In this document: piece by piece, positions 15,531 through 25,500 of the stretch
How the letters are laid out: each line of letters begins with the position of its first letter
How positions within the stretch are numbered: the first letter of the stretch is position 1
NCBI RefSeq assembly: GCF_014930365.1
Contig: NZ_JABXWI010000014.1
Span: 186,001-250,000 of the forward strand
DNA from: Streptomyces caniscabiei
GTDB taxonomy: Bacteria; Actinomycetota; Actinomycetes; Streptomycetales; Streptomycetaceae
Length of the DNA stretch: 64,000 nt
Direction: 5' to 3'
Notes under the pieces: generated by a model
Seen by the model: the letters and a program-made list of their open reading frames with translations, nothing else
Databases searched by the model: none
What the model was told of the DNA's origin: nothing
Translations under genes and position numbers: made by a program

Positions 15531-17396
15531 TCACTGACTCAACAGGTCCGCGAAGAAGCCCAGGCGCGGGTCCTCCGGCGTTCCGACGAGCAGCGCTCGG
15601 TCGAGCAGGATGTTGTTCTGTTCGCAACTCGTCTCGGGGAGCATGACGCAGGCGTGGCACGCGGCGAGGTTCGTGCCGCCTGTGCCCGATGCTTCGGATT
15701 CGACACACAGAGGGTCGGAGGAGCACCACGCGGCGCGGTGGACGGCCGATCGGATCGCCCGGTCGAGACGCTCCGGCTCGCCTTGGGCGACGAGCCCGCC
15801 GAGACTGCCCGCCGAGTCGCTCGTCGCGGTGTAGACGAGCACTCCCGCCATGTCGTCGGCGGCGTACAGGCGCTCGCGCAGGGAGGCGGCCGGATAGCCC
15901 GCGTCCAAGCTCCACTCGTTGATGAGGACGTGGGCCAGCGTGTGCAGCAGCACCATGCGAGGGGTGGCAGGTGAGGGAACGACGAGGCTGGGGTCTCCGG
16001 CACGCTGCTCCAGCACTCGCTGGTGAGCGGTGCGCATCCGCTCGATCCGTGCGGCCACCGCCGTGGCCTTCTCCCACGAGCCAAGCCGTTCCTCGTCCAG
16101 GCGGAGGAAGACCCCCTCACCGCGCACCTCCATGGCGGGCAGCCAGCGCATGGGGGAGTCGGAGAGCGGCATCTCCTTCGACTCCGTCGTGGAGTCGGGG
16201 TCGGCGAGCCGAGTGAACGCCCTGAGGGCACGCACCTCGCGGAGTCTCTTGACCAGCATCGGGCCGGTGACACCGAGCGGGCCGAGCACGGTCCGGTCCC
16301 CCGACGGGGCCTCGCAGACGAATTGTTCCTCGTGAGAGTGCGGACCCTCGTCGTTGCCCGAGCGGAGGCGTTCGTACTCCTTGTTGCGCAGGGCTCGGTA
16401 GCGGTGGTCGAAGGTGGGACCCGTCCTGCCGTCGGAGTCCTCCTCGCGTTCGGCGTCGAGCAGGTCCATCACCTCGTCCAACGGTACGGGGCACTCGCCC
16501 TTGAAGACGCCCTTGAGATAGATCTCGACGTGCTCGCGCTTGTCGTACTGCCGGAGCGCGTCCCAGTGCTCCGCCAGCGGATCCGCTCGACCGTCGCTCC
16601 ATGGCGGAATGGAGAGCGCCGACTTCAACACCGGCTGCCACACTGCCGAGGAGCCGCGCTGGAGCGTGCGCAGAGGGAGCCCGCACTCCTGGGCGGCCAC
16701 GGATGTTCCGAGCCACGGGCGAGGGCCCAAGCACTTGAGACCCAGGTCCTTGAGGGCGTTTCTGCGGAAGGAACCCTCCATGGAGACCTCGGGAGCCCTT
16801 CCGCAGGTGCAGGAGACGAGGATCGAACGAAGCGAGGACGTGCGCCCTGACGTACGCAGCTTGAGCTTCCCCCCGCACTGCCCGGTCGTCGAGGCACCCC
16901 GGTCCGCGGAGCGGTGCACCCACTGCCAGTACGGGAACTCGCCGAGGTGCCCGGCCTCGCACGCGACGACGAAACGGGAGGGGACGAGGTCGACCTCGCA
17001 GGTGCCGCAGATGCTTCGACCAGCCGGCGGGTTGAAGTCGCGGTGTCGCTGGAGGTCGTTGCACTCGGGGCACGAATGCATCAAGGGGAAGCGGCGGACC
17101 CTGAGGCCGGCCTTGCTGCTGTCGTCGGACGCGGGTGGCAGCCGGAAGTAGTCGACGTCGAGCAGGCGCGCCAGGCGCCGTTCGTAGATCCGCGGGGACT
17201 CGTCGGGGCTCCAGCTCCGGTCGGCGTCGTCCAAGCCGGACACGACGAAGGACTCGGCGTCGACGGCGACGAGCGAACCGATGCCATATGTGGTGATCGC
17301 CTGGGCGCGGCGAACCGTACCGCGTCGCGGGAGGTTGTGGGCGGGCATGCTGGCCTTCTCGCCGGTCCGGCGACGGCGGGCGGGGGGCGGGGTCAT
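15531..17396 (-). CDS. drmB: DrmB-like DUF1998 protein
   Basis: A 621-residue protein. The N terminus has RAQAITTYGIGSLVAVDAES, a DrmB signature. Around residues 110-150 lies a zinc-binding block, MHSCPECNDLQRH...SICGTCEVDL. The C terminus is DUF1998: MVLLHTLAHVLINEWSLDAG, GVLVYTATSDSAGSLGG, AAWCSSDPLCVES, NLAACHACVMLPETSCEQNN. In DISARM, DrmA and DrmB form a complex that loads on 5'-overhang DNA and is restrained until phage DNA triggers it. ATG 17396 overlaps the drmA stop (ATGA) and has GGAGGGAA upstream. It is last in the four-gene coupled operon. Confidence 0.85.
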   Translation of the reverse strand: MTPPPARRRRTGEKASMPAHNLPRRGTVRRAQAITTYGIGSLVAVDAESFVVSGLDDADRSWSPDESPRIYERRLARLLDVDYFRLPPASDDSSKAGLRVRRFPLMHSCPECNDLQRHRDFNPPAGRSICGTCEVDLVPSRFVVACEAGHLGEFPYWQWVHRSADRGASTTGQCGGKLKLRTSGRTSSLRSILVSCTCGRAPEVSMEGSFRRNALKDLGLKCLGPRPWLGTSVAAQECGLPLRTLQRGSSAVWQPVLKSALSIPPWSDGRADPLAEHWDALRQYDKREHVEIYLKGVFKGECPVPLDEVMDLLDAEREEDSDGRTGPTFDHRYRALRNKEYERLRSGNDEGPHSHEEQFVCEAPSGDRTVLGPLGVTGPMLVKRLREVRALRAFTRLADPDSTTESKEMPLSDSPMRWLPAMEVRGEGVFLRLDEERLGSWEKATAVAARIERMRTAHQRVLEQRAGDPSLVVPSPATPRMVLLHTLAHVLINEWSLDAGYPAASLRERLYAADDMAGVLVYTATSDSAGSLGGLVAQGEPERLDRAIRSAVHRAAWCSSDPLCVESEASGTGGTNLAACHACVMLPETSCEQNNILLDRALLVGTPEDPRLGFFADLLSQ

Positions 17397-20300
17397 CGGC
17401 TTCCCTCCATGAACAGGGCGGACTCGGCGTCCACGTCGCGCAGGCTCCACAGCGTGGCCCACGCCTCTGCGTTCTCGGACTCGTCGTCGTACGCCTTCAG
17501 AAGCGAGGGTGCGCGACTGCCTCTGCGGGGTTCGAAGAGCAGGCCGCCGTCGATGTCGGCCTCCTCGCACCACCAGTCCACGAACTCGTCGAAGGCATGG
17601 GCCGTGACCTCGACCTCCTCCGGCGAGACCGCCTGCACACGCTCCAGGAGCACCGTCCTGATGCGACCTCGGAGAACGTCCTCGTAGGCCTCGACCTTGC
17701 CTGCGCCTTCGTTGGGGCGCGCGGCCGGAATCAGAATGCGCGCCAGAGCGACGATCACCGCGTGCAGGCCCCGATCGCGTGCGCGCGCGGAGAACGGTGT
17801 CACGGAGGTGGATTCGACCTCACGGTAGAGAGCCGAGTGGAAGTACTGGAAACTCTCGTAGTGGGAGCGGTCACGGGACCGGGTCGAGTTGAGCATGACC
17901 GCGACCAGACCGGGGTGCGCGCGGCCGACACGGCTCGTCGCCTGGATGTACTCGGCGGTCGTCTGCGGCTGGCCCATCACGGCCATGAGACCGAGACGAT
18001 CTACGTCGACCCCCACCGCGATCATGTTGGTGGCCAGGAGGACGTCCACCGCGTCGTCGTCGGGGAACCTCTTCTCGATCCCTTTCAGACGCGTGGGGAT
18101 CTCGCTGGCGTCGACACGGCTGGTCAGCTCCGAGTAGTTGGCGATCGAGCGGATCGCCACCCCCTCGCGTCCGGCGAGCAGTTCCAGATAGGCCACCACG
18201 TCGTCGTGGACCTGGAGTTCGGCTGCGGAGAGCAGCCGGAGGCTGTTGAAATAGCCGACGAGGCTCCAGTACGCGTCGCGCACCTCGTCCTCGGTCTTCG
18301 CCTGGTTGGCCCGGTGCAGCAGGGTGGCGTACGTGCGGATCAGGAGCGTGGACTGACTCGTGCCGGGTGCGAGCAGGCCGACGTAGCGTCTGCTCGCCTT
18401 CTCCTCGCGCGGGGTCTCCACGGCGAACCACGAGTCGCGGGCGTCCAGGCCGGCGGGCGGGAACTGCCGGACGCCGCGTGCGAAGAGGTGGCGGCTCTGC
18501 TCTGCGGCACGACGGATGGTCGCCGTGGAGGCGATCACCTTGGGTCGTTTCGCGAGCGCGTCCACGGCAGTCTCGTAGAGGCCGGTCAGGGTGCCCAACG
18601 GGCCGGAGATCAGGTGTAGTTCGTCCTGAATGATCAGCTCCGGGGGTGGAGTGCCGTCATCCGGGTCGTCGAGGTTGAAGAGTGCCGAGGTCGCCGGACG
18701 CCACGGCATCGACGCGAACTTGTCGACGGTGGCGATCACGAGTGTCGGTCGCGCGTCGTACACCGCTTCGTCGATCAGGTGGACGGGCAGGCCGTCGGCG
18801 AACTCACAGTCCCTGCCGGGACAGCGGACATGCATCCGCTGGGCGTCCTCGTCGACCTCGTAGTTCCGGGCGTCGAGACGGGTCCCGCACCAGGGGCAGG
18901 CGTGCAGTTGGACAGGATTCTCGGTGGCCAGACGCTTGTCGAGGCTCCTACGCAGCTCGTCCAGCTTCTGCCCGGCCACGGACAGTGTGTTGGGGGTGGC
19001 CGAGCGTCCCACCCACATGCCGATGGAGAACTCCTCGTGTCCCAGCTCGGGCGTGCGCCGCCGAATGTTCTCCATGGCACAGAGCAGGATCGACGCGCGC
19101 TCGAACTGCTGGAGGGTGAGCAGCCGCAACGTGTAACGCATGAGAACGGTGACACCACCGCCGTCGGTGCCCTTACGGATACGACGCAGGAACGACGTGA
19201 CGGCGATGAGTCCGAGGTAGGCCTCCGTCTTGCCACCACCGGTGGGGAACCACAGCAGATCGGAGACCTCGCGGTCGCGGTGGTCCGGGTCGTCGATGCC
19301 GGCCAGGCAGAGCAGGACGAACGCGATCTGGAAGGGGCGCCACCTACCGGCGGCCGGGTCGAGGGTTCCGGCGCGGCCGCTCTTCACCCACGCGCTGCGG
19401 GCGCGCTGGTCGGCCATGGCGTGATTGGCGAGCCGGAACGCCCGCATCAGGTCGGGCTCGGTCCGCAGCAGCTCGATGCCCTCGCGGATCCGATCGAGTG
19501 CCTCACGACAGGCCTCCACCTGGTCCAAAGCGGGCTGCTCGTGGGGTTCGCCGGCCAGGGCCTCCGCTTCCGCCGCCTTGCGGTCGATCCATTGCCGGTA
19601 TCCCGCGGCGAGATCGTCCAGAGCGGTCAGCACCTCGCTGTCGGACTTCTCCGCCAGCCCCAGCATGGACAGTGCCGAACTGTCGATCTCCGGATTGGAG
19701 TCGGTGAGCAGGACCTCCACGGCGGGAACGAACTCGCTCCGCACCTCGGCGACGGCGGCCCTGCGGGTGTCGGTCATGCCGATCGGCGGCGGGGTCCAGT
19801 CCCACTCGGCGGCACAGCCGTGGCCGACGGCGAAGGTCGGGGCGTGGCGGTGCAGCAGCCTGCTGGTGGCGACCTCCGCGTCATGGGCGAAGGTCGGCGC
19901 GGGGCGCTCGACGAACGCGGTAGAGCCGTCCACGGAGCGGACGGTGAGACCGCACTGGAACAGGGAGAACGCGTCCTGAAGTTCACGTTCTCCGACCTGG
20001 TGCGTATTGACGAGCGTGACGGTGATCGTGACCGTGCCCGTGGTCGGGTGGGGACGCCGGACGTTGACGCGCAGCCGTGCCCCCTCACCGAGCTCGAACG
20101 TCTTGTCGGGGGCGGGTGTGGTCACGTCGATCTGGGTGTCCGGAAGTGCCAGCGGCCTGCGTCGCCACCGCTCCCGTTGATCGGACGTGGTGCGGGCCTC
20201 GGCACGCCGGGCCGCGATCCGATTGCCCTGCGGGTCGGTGGGCTCGTAGACGGCTGCCCGCGCCGAGACCACGATCGAGTCGCTTATGGCTGGGTCGATC

Positions 20301-20647
20301 GCGAAGGTCAGCCCCATCGACGAGGGGCGGCGGGAGCTCGCCGCGCCCACCTCCTGCGCGGTACCGGACTCCTCGATGTCGTCACGCGTGCGCAGAGGTG
20401 CGATGTCCAGACCGTCGTGCTCGGCCTCGTCCTCACGGATCCGCTGCTCCGCTGTGGCATCGGCAGATCGTGGGTAGAGCACGCCGGTCAGGTAGCGATC
20501 GATCGGCGCGTCCTCGGCGAGGACCTCGTCCCGGTCCTCCGGGGCGGCGTCCGTGTCCGGCCCGAGCAGCTCGCGGCGGAGCCCCCTCACCAATTCCTCG
20601 TCCCGGACCCGGTAGTGCTCGGAGTGCCGGCCTGCCACCTGCGTCAT
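17393..20647 (-). CDS. drmA: DrmA-like DISARM helicase
   Basis: A 1084-residue SF2 helicase. Walker A is LLWFPTGGGKTEAYLGLIAV near residue 470; a four-Cys zinc module (ACPWCGTRLD...RCPGRDCEF) lies near 585-612; motif II is IIQDELHLISGPLGT near 674 (DELH instead of DEAH); motif III is ASTATIRR; motifs V/VI are LLATNMIAVGVDVDRLGLM and YIQATSRVGRAHPG near 900. The zinc insert and DELH box match DISARM DrmA. The ~450-residue N-terminal part is family-specific. The ATG overlaps the UvrD stop (ATGA) and the stop overlaps the drmB start, so all are made together. The catalytic set looks intact. Confidence 0.88.
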   Translation of the reverse strand: MTQVAGRHSEHYRVRDEELVRGLRRELLGPDTDAAPEDRDEVLAEDAPIDRYLTGVLYPRSADATAEQRIREDEAEHDGLDIAPLRTRDDIEESGTAQEVGAASSRRPSSMGLTFAIDPAISDSIVVSARAAVYEPTDPQGNRIAARRAEARTTSDQRERWRRRPLALPDTQIDVTTPAPDKTFELGEGARLRVNVRRPHPTTGTVTITVTLVNTHQVGERELQDAFSLFQCGLTVRSVDGSTAFVERPAPTFAHDAEVATSRLLHRHAPTFAVGHGCAAEWDWTPPPIGMTDTRRAAVAEVRSEFVPAVEVLLTDSNPEIDSSALSMLGLAEKSDSEVLTALDDLAAGYRQWIDRKAAEAEALAGEPHEQPALDQVEACREALDRIREGIELLRTEPDLMRAFRLANHAMADQRARSAWVKSGRAGTLDPAAGRWRPFQIAFVLLCLAGIDDPDHRDREVSDLLWFPTGGGKTEAYLGLIAVTSFLRRIRKGTDGGGVTVLMRYTLRLLTLQQFERASILLCAMENIRRRTPELGHEEFSIGMWVGRSATPNTLSVAGQKLDELRRSLDKRLATENPVQLHACPWCGTRLDARNYEVDEDAQRMHVRCPGRDCEFADGLPVHLIDEAVYDARPTLVIATVDKFASMPWRPATSALFNLDDPDDGTPPPELIIQDELHLISGPLGTLTGLYETAVDALAKRPKVIASTATIRRAAEQSRHLFARGVRQFPPAGLDARDSWFAVETPREEKASRRYVGLLAPGTSQSTLLIRTYATLLHRANQAKTEDEVRDAYWSLVGYFNSLRLLSAAELQVHDDVVAYLELLAGREGVAIRSIANYSELTSRVDASEIPTRLKGIEKRFPDDDAVDVLLATNMIAVGVDVDRLGLMAVMGQPQTTAEYIQATSRVGRAHPGLVAVMLNSTRSRDRSHYESFQYFHSALYREVESTSVTPFSARARDRGLHAVIVALARILIPAARPNEGAGKVEAYEDVLRGRIRTVLLERVQAVSPEEVEVTAHAFDEFVDWWCEEADIDGGLLFEPRRGSRAPSLLKAYDDESENAEAWATLWSLRDVDAESALFMEGSR

Positions 20648-22548
20648 GCGCGCTGCTCCTCGTTCTCGTCAGCCCGTCGGTACCTCCCGATGCCGGTGAT
20701 TCGGGGGGCGATCCACGTCCCTCGGTCACCGAGACCCGCGTTCGCGCCGGCGGCGGCGCTGCCGGTCACCGTCTCCAGGATGTCGACCCGGACGCCGTGG
20801 ATCTCGTCGGGCCACCAGGGGTCCCACGTCCTGTTCACCTTCTGCACCTGGAACAGGTCCTCCCGGAACCGCTCCGACGCCTCACCGATCTCCTTGCCCT
20901 CGTGCACCAGAGCGTACGGCGGGCTCTGGTGGTCACCCATCGGCAGATCGTGACGCTTGCGCAGCACCACGTCATGCCCGGGGGCGACCCGCTTCAAGAG
21001 GTACGCCTGGGTGGCCACGGCGTCGGAGTCGTGGCCGGGTGGGACGTCCCGGCAGATGTCCCCCGCCTCGACCACGAGGCCGTATCTCTCGTACGGCCGC
21101 CATCCGCCGACGTAGCGGCGACCGTTCTTCCGCCCGCCCGCCCGCTTGAGGATCGGCAGCTCGGGGGACTGCGCGTGGTACAGATCCACACGGGCACGAG
21201 TCATGGCCACGTACAGGGCTCGGGCCTCGGCCGGGAGATCCAAGTCGTCCTTGTACTGCTTGCGCAGCTCGCCGACGGTGGGTGGGGTCAGGACGATCAC
21301 CCGGTCGAACTCGAGTCCCTTGGCCCTGTGTACGGTGGAGACGACGACGCGCGCGGTCTCCGGGTCGGCTGCCTCGTCGGGGAACCTGCCGTCGGCGACC
21401 GAGCGGCGCAGCCGCTCCAGATCGAGCACACCCCGCCCGGCAGAGCGCGCGACCCGCCGCAGCACGGTCCACAGGCCGGCCACGTTCGGTTCGTACGGCA
21501 GGGGGATCTCAGCGAGCAGCGAGCGGAACCGGTCCTCGGTGAGGCCGGTCGCCTCGGTGCGGCGCAACAGCTCGGCGACCCAGTACGGCACCGGCCTCTC
21601 CTCCAGGGGGCGCCGCAGCATGTGCTCGACGCCGTGCTCGTGGAGCAGGCGGGAGACCACCAGGGCCTCTCGGTTGTCGCGGGTGAGGATCGCACAGGTG
21701 TCGGGAAAGGTCCGCAGCCCCTCCAGGGTGAACGGATCGGTTAGATCGCCCATGTCGTTCGTCGGATCCAGAAGCAACTCGCGGAGTTCCTCGTAGAGCG
21801 TGGCTGCCTCGTCCGCTGTGGTGACCTGTTGGAGTCGGGGTCCCTGCGGCAACGCCACCCGTGCCTCGGGGGTGACGGCACGGAAGTTCCGGGTGAGGTG
21901 TAGTTCCACGAGTTCGTCGAGGTAGGAGCCGCGCAGCCAGTCGAAGAAGCGCCCGGTCTCGTCCGCGCGTTCGACCGGGTCCTCGATCTGGAAGCCGTAG
22001 ACGGACTGGGCGGCGTCTCCGACGACGGTGAAGCCGCAGCTGTCCTGGTACCGGTCGAGCAGCGTCTCCACCAGCTCTCGGCGGCGGCCCACCAGGTCCT
22101 GCACCTCGTCGATCACGACATGGGAGGGCGGGACGGAATCGCCGGACTCCAGCACACCGTCCTCGATCGCGCGGGTCGCCGCGTCGATCCGCTCGTCGAA
22201 GCCGAGCGCACCCCACTCGCCGTCCGGCTGCGACTGGAGGAGCAGCCCGTACGCCCAGGCGTCGAAGGTCTGGGCCCGTACCCTGTGGGCCCGCTCCCCG
22301 TGCCGGACGATGCGTGCTCGCAGCTCGCGGGCAGCGGCTCGGGAGAAGGTGAGCACCAGGATCTCGGCGGCCTCCAACGCCTCGTCGGGGTCCTCGTGAC
22401 CGCACAGCGCGTCGAGCCGGCGCACCAAGGTGTGTGTCTTTCCCGCCCCCGCTCCCGCGGTGACCAGAACACGCGCGTCCCAGGGCTGCTCGACCACGGC
22501 CCGCTGCTCGTCGGTGAGCGGTGGGCTGTCGAGGTAGGCGTCGATCAC
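20644..22548 (-). CDS. UvrD/Rep-like SF1A helicase
   Basis: A 634-residue 3'-5' SF1 helicase: LVTAGAGAGKTHTLVRRLDA (Walker A, ~residue 30), ILVLTFSRAAARELRARI (Ia), HVVIDEVQDLVGRRRELVE (DEVQD box II, ~148), VVGDAAQSVYGFQ (III), VVSTVHRAKGLEFDRVIVL (V, ~405) and ALYVAMTRARVDLYHA (VI, ~446). It is shorter than housekeeping UvrD. A distinct C-terminal stretch (PPYALVHEGKEIGEASERFR) may contact partners. GTG 22548 overlaps the upstream stop (GTGA) and has TGGAG upstream. A UvrD-type helicase is not part of the classical DISARM gene set, so this linkage is notable. Confidence 0.88.
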   Translation of the reverse strand: MIDAYLDSPPLTDEQRAVVEQPWDARVLVTAGAGAGKTHTLVRRLDALCGHEDPDEALEAAEILVLTFSRAAARELRARIVRHGERAHRVRAQTFDAWAYGLLLQSQPDGEWGALGFDERIDAATRAIEDGVLESGDSVPPSHVVIDEVQDLVGRRRELVETLLDRYQDSCGFTVVGDAAQSVYGFQIEDPVERADETGRFFDWLRGSYLDELVELHLTRNFRAVTPEARVALPQGPRLQQVTTADEAATLYEELRELLLDPTNDMGDLTDPFTLEGLRTFPDTCAILTRDNREALVVSRLLHEHGVEHMLRRPLEERPVPYWVAELLRRTEATGLTEDRFRSLLAEIPLPYEPNVAGLWTVLRRVARSAGRGVLDLERLRRSVADGRFPDEAADPETARVVVSTVHRAKGLEFDRVIVLTPPTVGELRKQYKDDLDLPAEARALYVAMTRARVDLYHAQSPELPILKRAGGRKNGRRYVGGWRPYERYGLVVEAGDICRDVPPGHDSDAVATQAYLLKRVAPGHDVVLRKRHDLPMGDHQSPPYALVHEGKEIGEASERFREDLFQVQKVNRTWDPWWPDEIHGVRVDILETVTGSAAAGANAGLGDRGTWIAPRITGIGRYRRADENEEQRA

Positions 22549-25500
22549 TTTCTGCTCCAGAGGTGCTCGAACTGGGTGAAGGCGAGTCGGGTGTCGAAGT
22601 TCGCGATGTTGTCGCTGACGTTGAGGATCCGACAAGTGGGCTTACCGCCGTTGAGCGGACCACGCAGGCCGCGACCGATCATCTGCTGGTAGACGTTGGT
22701 GCTGTAGACGGGGCGGGCCACCACCACGGTACGGGTGGCCGGGGCGTCGAATCCCTGGGCGAGCACGCCGTAGTTGGTGAGCACCCGGATGCGTCCCTCG
22801 CGGAACTGCTCGACGCGTGTGCGACGGTCCTGGTCGCTTGTTGTCGCGTCCACGGCTGCGGACCGGATGCCCCGGTCGTTGAGCATGGCCGACAAGTACT
22901 TGGCATGGTCGACGGAGGTGGCGAAGAGCAGCGTCGGCCCGTCGTCGGCGACATCGGCCACTGAGTCGACGATGCGCCTGCTGCGCGCGTGGTCGTCGGC
23001 GAGCCGCTGCTCGGCGGCACGGGACAGCACTGCCATCCGTTCGGCCTGAGCCTTCTCATCACGGGTCAGTTCGATCCGGCCGCCTTCCAAGGTGTGGTGT
23101 TCCACCTGCGCGAGCATCCCCCACTCCTGGAGGTCTCGGTACGGATCACCGGACGGGAAGACACCCTCGTCGAGCCGACGGTTTCCGAAGCGCCCGACCA
23201 GACGGCGAGTCTCCTCCTCGTTGGTGTTGCGGAAGGGCGTGGCCGTCAGACCGAGCAGGTGCCGAGCGGTCTCGTACTGTGTGAGCCCCAACTGCCTCAG
23301 GAGTGCGGTGTACCGAGGGGAGACGGCGGTGTGGGCCTCGTCCACGATCACCAGTGAGGCCTGACGCAGCCATGTGTACGGTTCGGTGCCCAAGCAGCGC
23401 TCCAGCTTGGCGTCGATGGCGACCACCAGGTGGGGGTGATCGACGACGTTCCCGACCTCGTTGCTGCCCCAGAGCCGGCTGATGGTGAGCGGACGCTCCG
23501 CACCGACCTTGCTCCAGACGAACTTCCAGCTCTGCACGGCCTGTTCGCACAGTTCGTCGCTCTGCGCGATCCACAGCAGTGGTCCGCTCAGGTCGCCGAC
23601 GCGCTTGACCCAGCGGATTACGGCCTCGGCGGTGACCCGAGTCTTGCCCGCGCCGGTCGGCAGCGACAGCATCCCGCGCTGAGGAGCGAGGCGGTCGAGC
23701 ATGGTGGTGATGTTGCGAACCAGATCCTCCTGGTACGCGTGGAGACTCGGGAAGTCCCGAGGGCCTTCGATGATCTCGAACGCCGGTCGGGACGGGGTGC
23801 GAGAGCCCGCGAAGGACCCAGGAAGCTGCAGGTCCGAAACGAAGGAGACGGCGGACGAGGAGCCGGTGTACGCGACGGGAGCGTCGGGGAACCGTGCCTG
23901 GATGTCGCGGGCGTGCTGATGGAGGACACCGTCGCCGTGCGCGTTGAAAGCCATCTGCGCGATCCGCCGCCCCGAGGGCTGTACGCCATCGGTCGCCTGC
24001 AGCTCCGCCTCCATCAACCCCTCGGGGAGCCCGATCCGGAGCGCTTCCGCCCCGATCAGGAGCTCGATCTTGGTGACCACGTCCTCGGTTTCGCGCACGG
24101 CCTTCCGGGCCGCCTGCATCGCGCTGTCCCGAGCCATCCGGTCCTGGTGTTCGAGCACGGCCCGGCAGCCGGACACTCCCAGACCCAGCCCGAGTTCGCG
24201 ATCGATCAGGCGGAGCATCGGTTCGGGATCCAGCGGGACGCGTACCTTGACGGTGCTGTCCTGACGGACGGCGTCCAGGGGAGCGGCCTGAGCACCGTTG
24301 GGGGTGCGGGTGACCTCCTCCAGCTCGGTGCACCGCTGCACCAGGTTGTTTCGGTTGGAGCTGTTGAGGTGCCGACGCAGGCCGGGGTACAGCTCGACCA
24401 GTGGCACCGGGTCGCCCTCCACCACTTCACGGGTCTCGCGGCTGATCATGTCGGAGTAGCGGTTCATGCCCCACTTCTCGACCATCAGCTCTGCGTCCTC
24501 GACCGTCGGCACGAGCAACGCGGGCACCTGCTCGGCGCGTAGCACGCCGTACTCGGTGTGCCCGACCGCGAGCGTGATCTCGTCGTCGGGACGGGTTCCC
24601 CAGGCGTCCCCGATCCGGCAGCGGGTGAGGGCGTCCTCGGGGAAGTCCGCGCCGAACCGGGTCAGCATCACGTAGGTGGCGCCCACGAAGGCGTCGTCCT
24701 CGCTCCGGGACACCTCGTCGAGGAGCGCGCTCCAGCGGTCTGCCGGAACCTCGTCGACAGTCGCCGGAAGCCGCAGTTTGCGGGCCTTCTCGGGAGACAG
24801 GTCGGCGACCGGGAGTACGTCGCGATAGGCGGCGAGCTGCGGACCGACCGCTTCGATCAGCGGCTTGATGCCCTGGGAGGTGTGGACCGTGCCGTACTTA
24901 CGCAACATCCAGCGGATCGGTGAGATTGCGGCCTGCCGGGTGCTGCTCTGTGCACCGATCTGGAGCGTCCAGTTGTCGACGACGGCATCGTCGGGAAGTG
25001 CCTTGAGGAAGGCGGCACGGGACTCGTCGGAGAGCGCGCGGAACAGATGGAGCGGGCCCCCGATGGCGGCTCCTTCGAGCTTCATCCGGCTCAAGGCGGG
25101 ACGCTGCGCCTGGCTGTCCAGCTTACGCAGATAGGCCGCGTGGACCGCCTGTCGGTACTCCTCGAACCAGGCTTCGTCACCTGTCGGCCGCACTCCCGTG
25201 CTGGGCCGCTCCCGCAGGCCGACCTGCGCGAAGAAGGCGACATCGTCGGAGTGGAACGTCATGTCGACGGCCACGGTGGGGTCCCGCCGCGCGTCGACCA
25301 CCTTTCCCGGAAGCATGCAGTCCTCGATGGGCCGGAACTTGCCGTCGGCGGTACGCACGCGGAGCGTGGAGCCCGGCGCGGCCACCCGCTCCAGCACCCT
25401 GTGTGCCAGGTGTCGGATTCCGGCCTTGCGGAACAGCTCCCAGAACCGCAGCCATTCGGCGTCCCGATAGCCGTCGAAACCCTGGTCGAGGACGCTGACG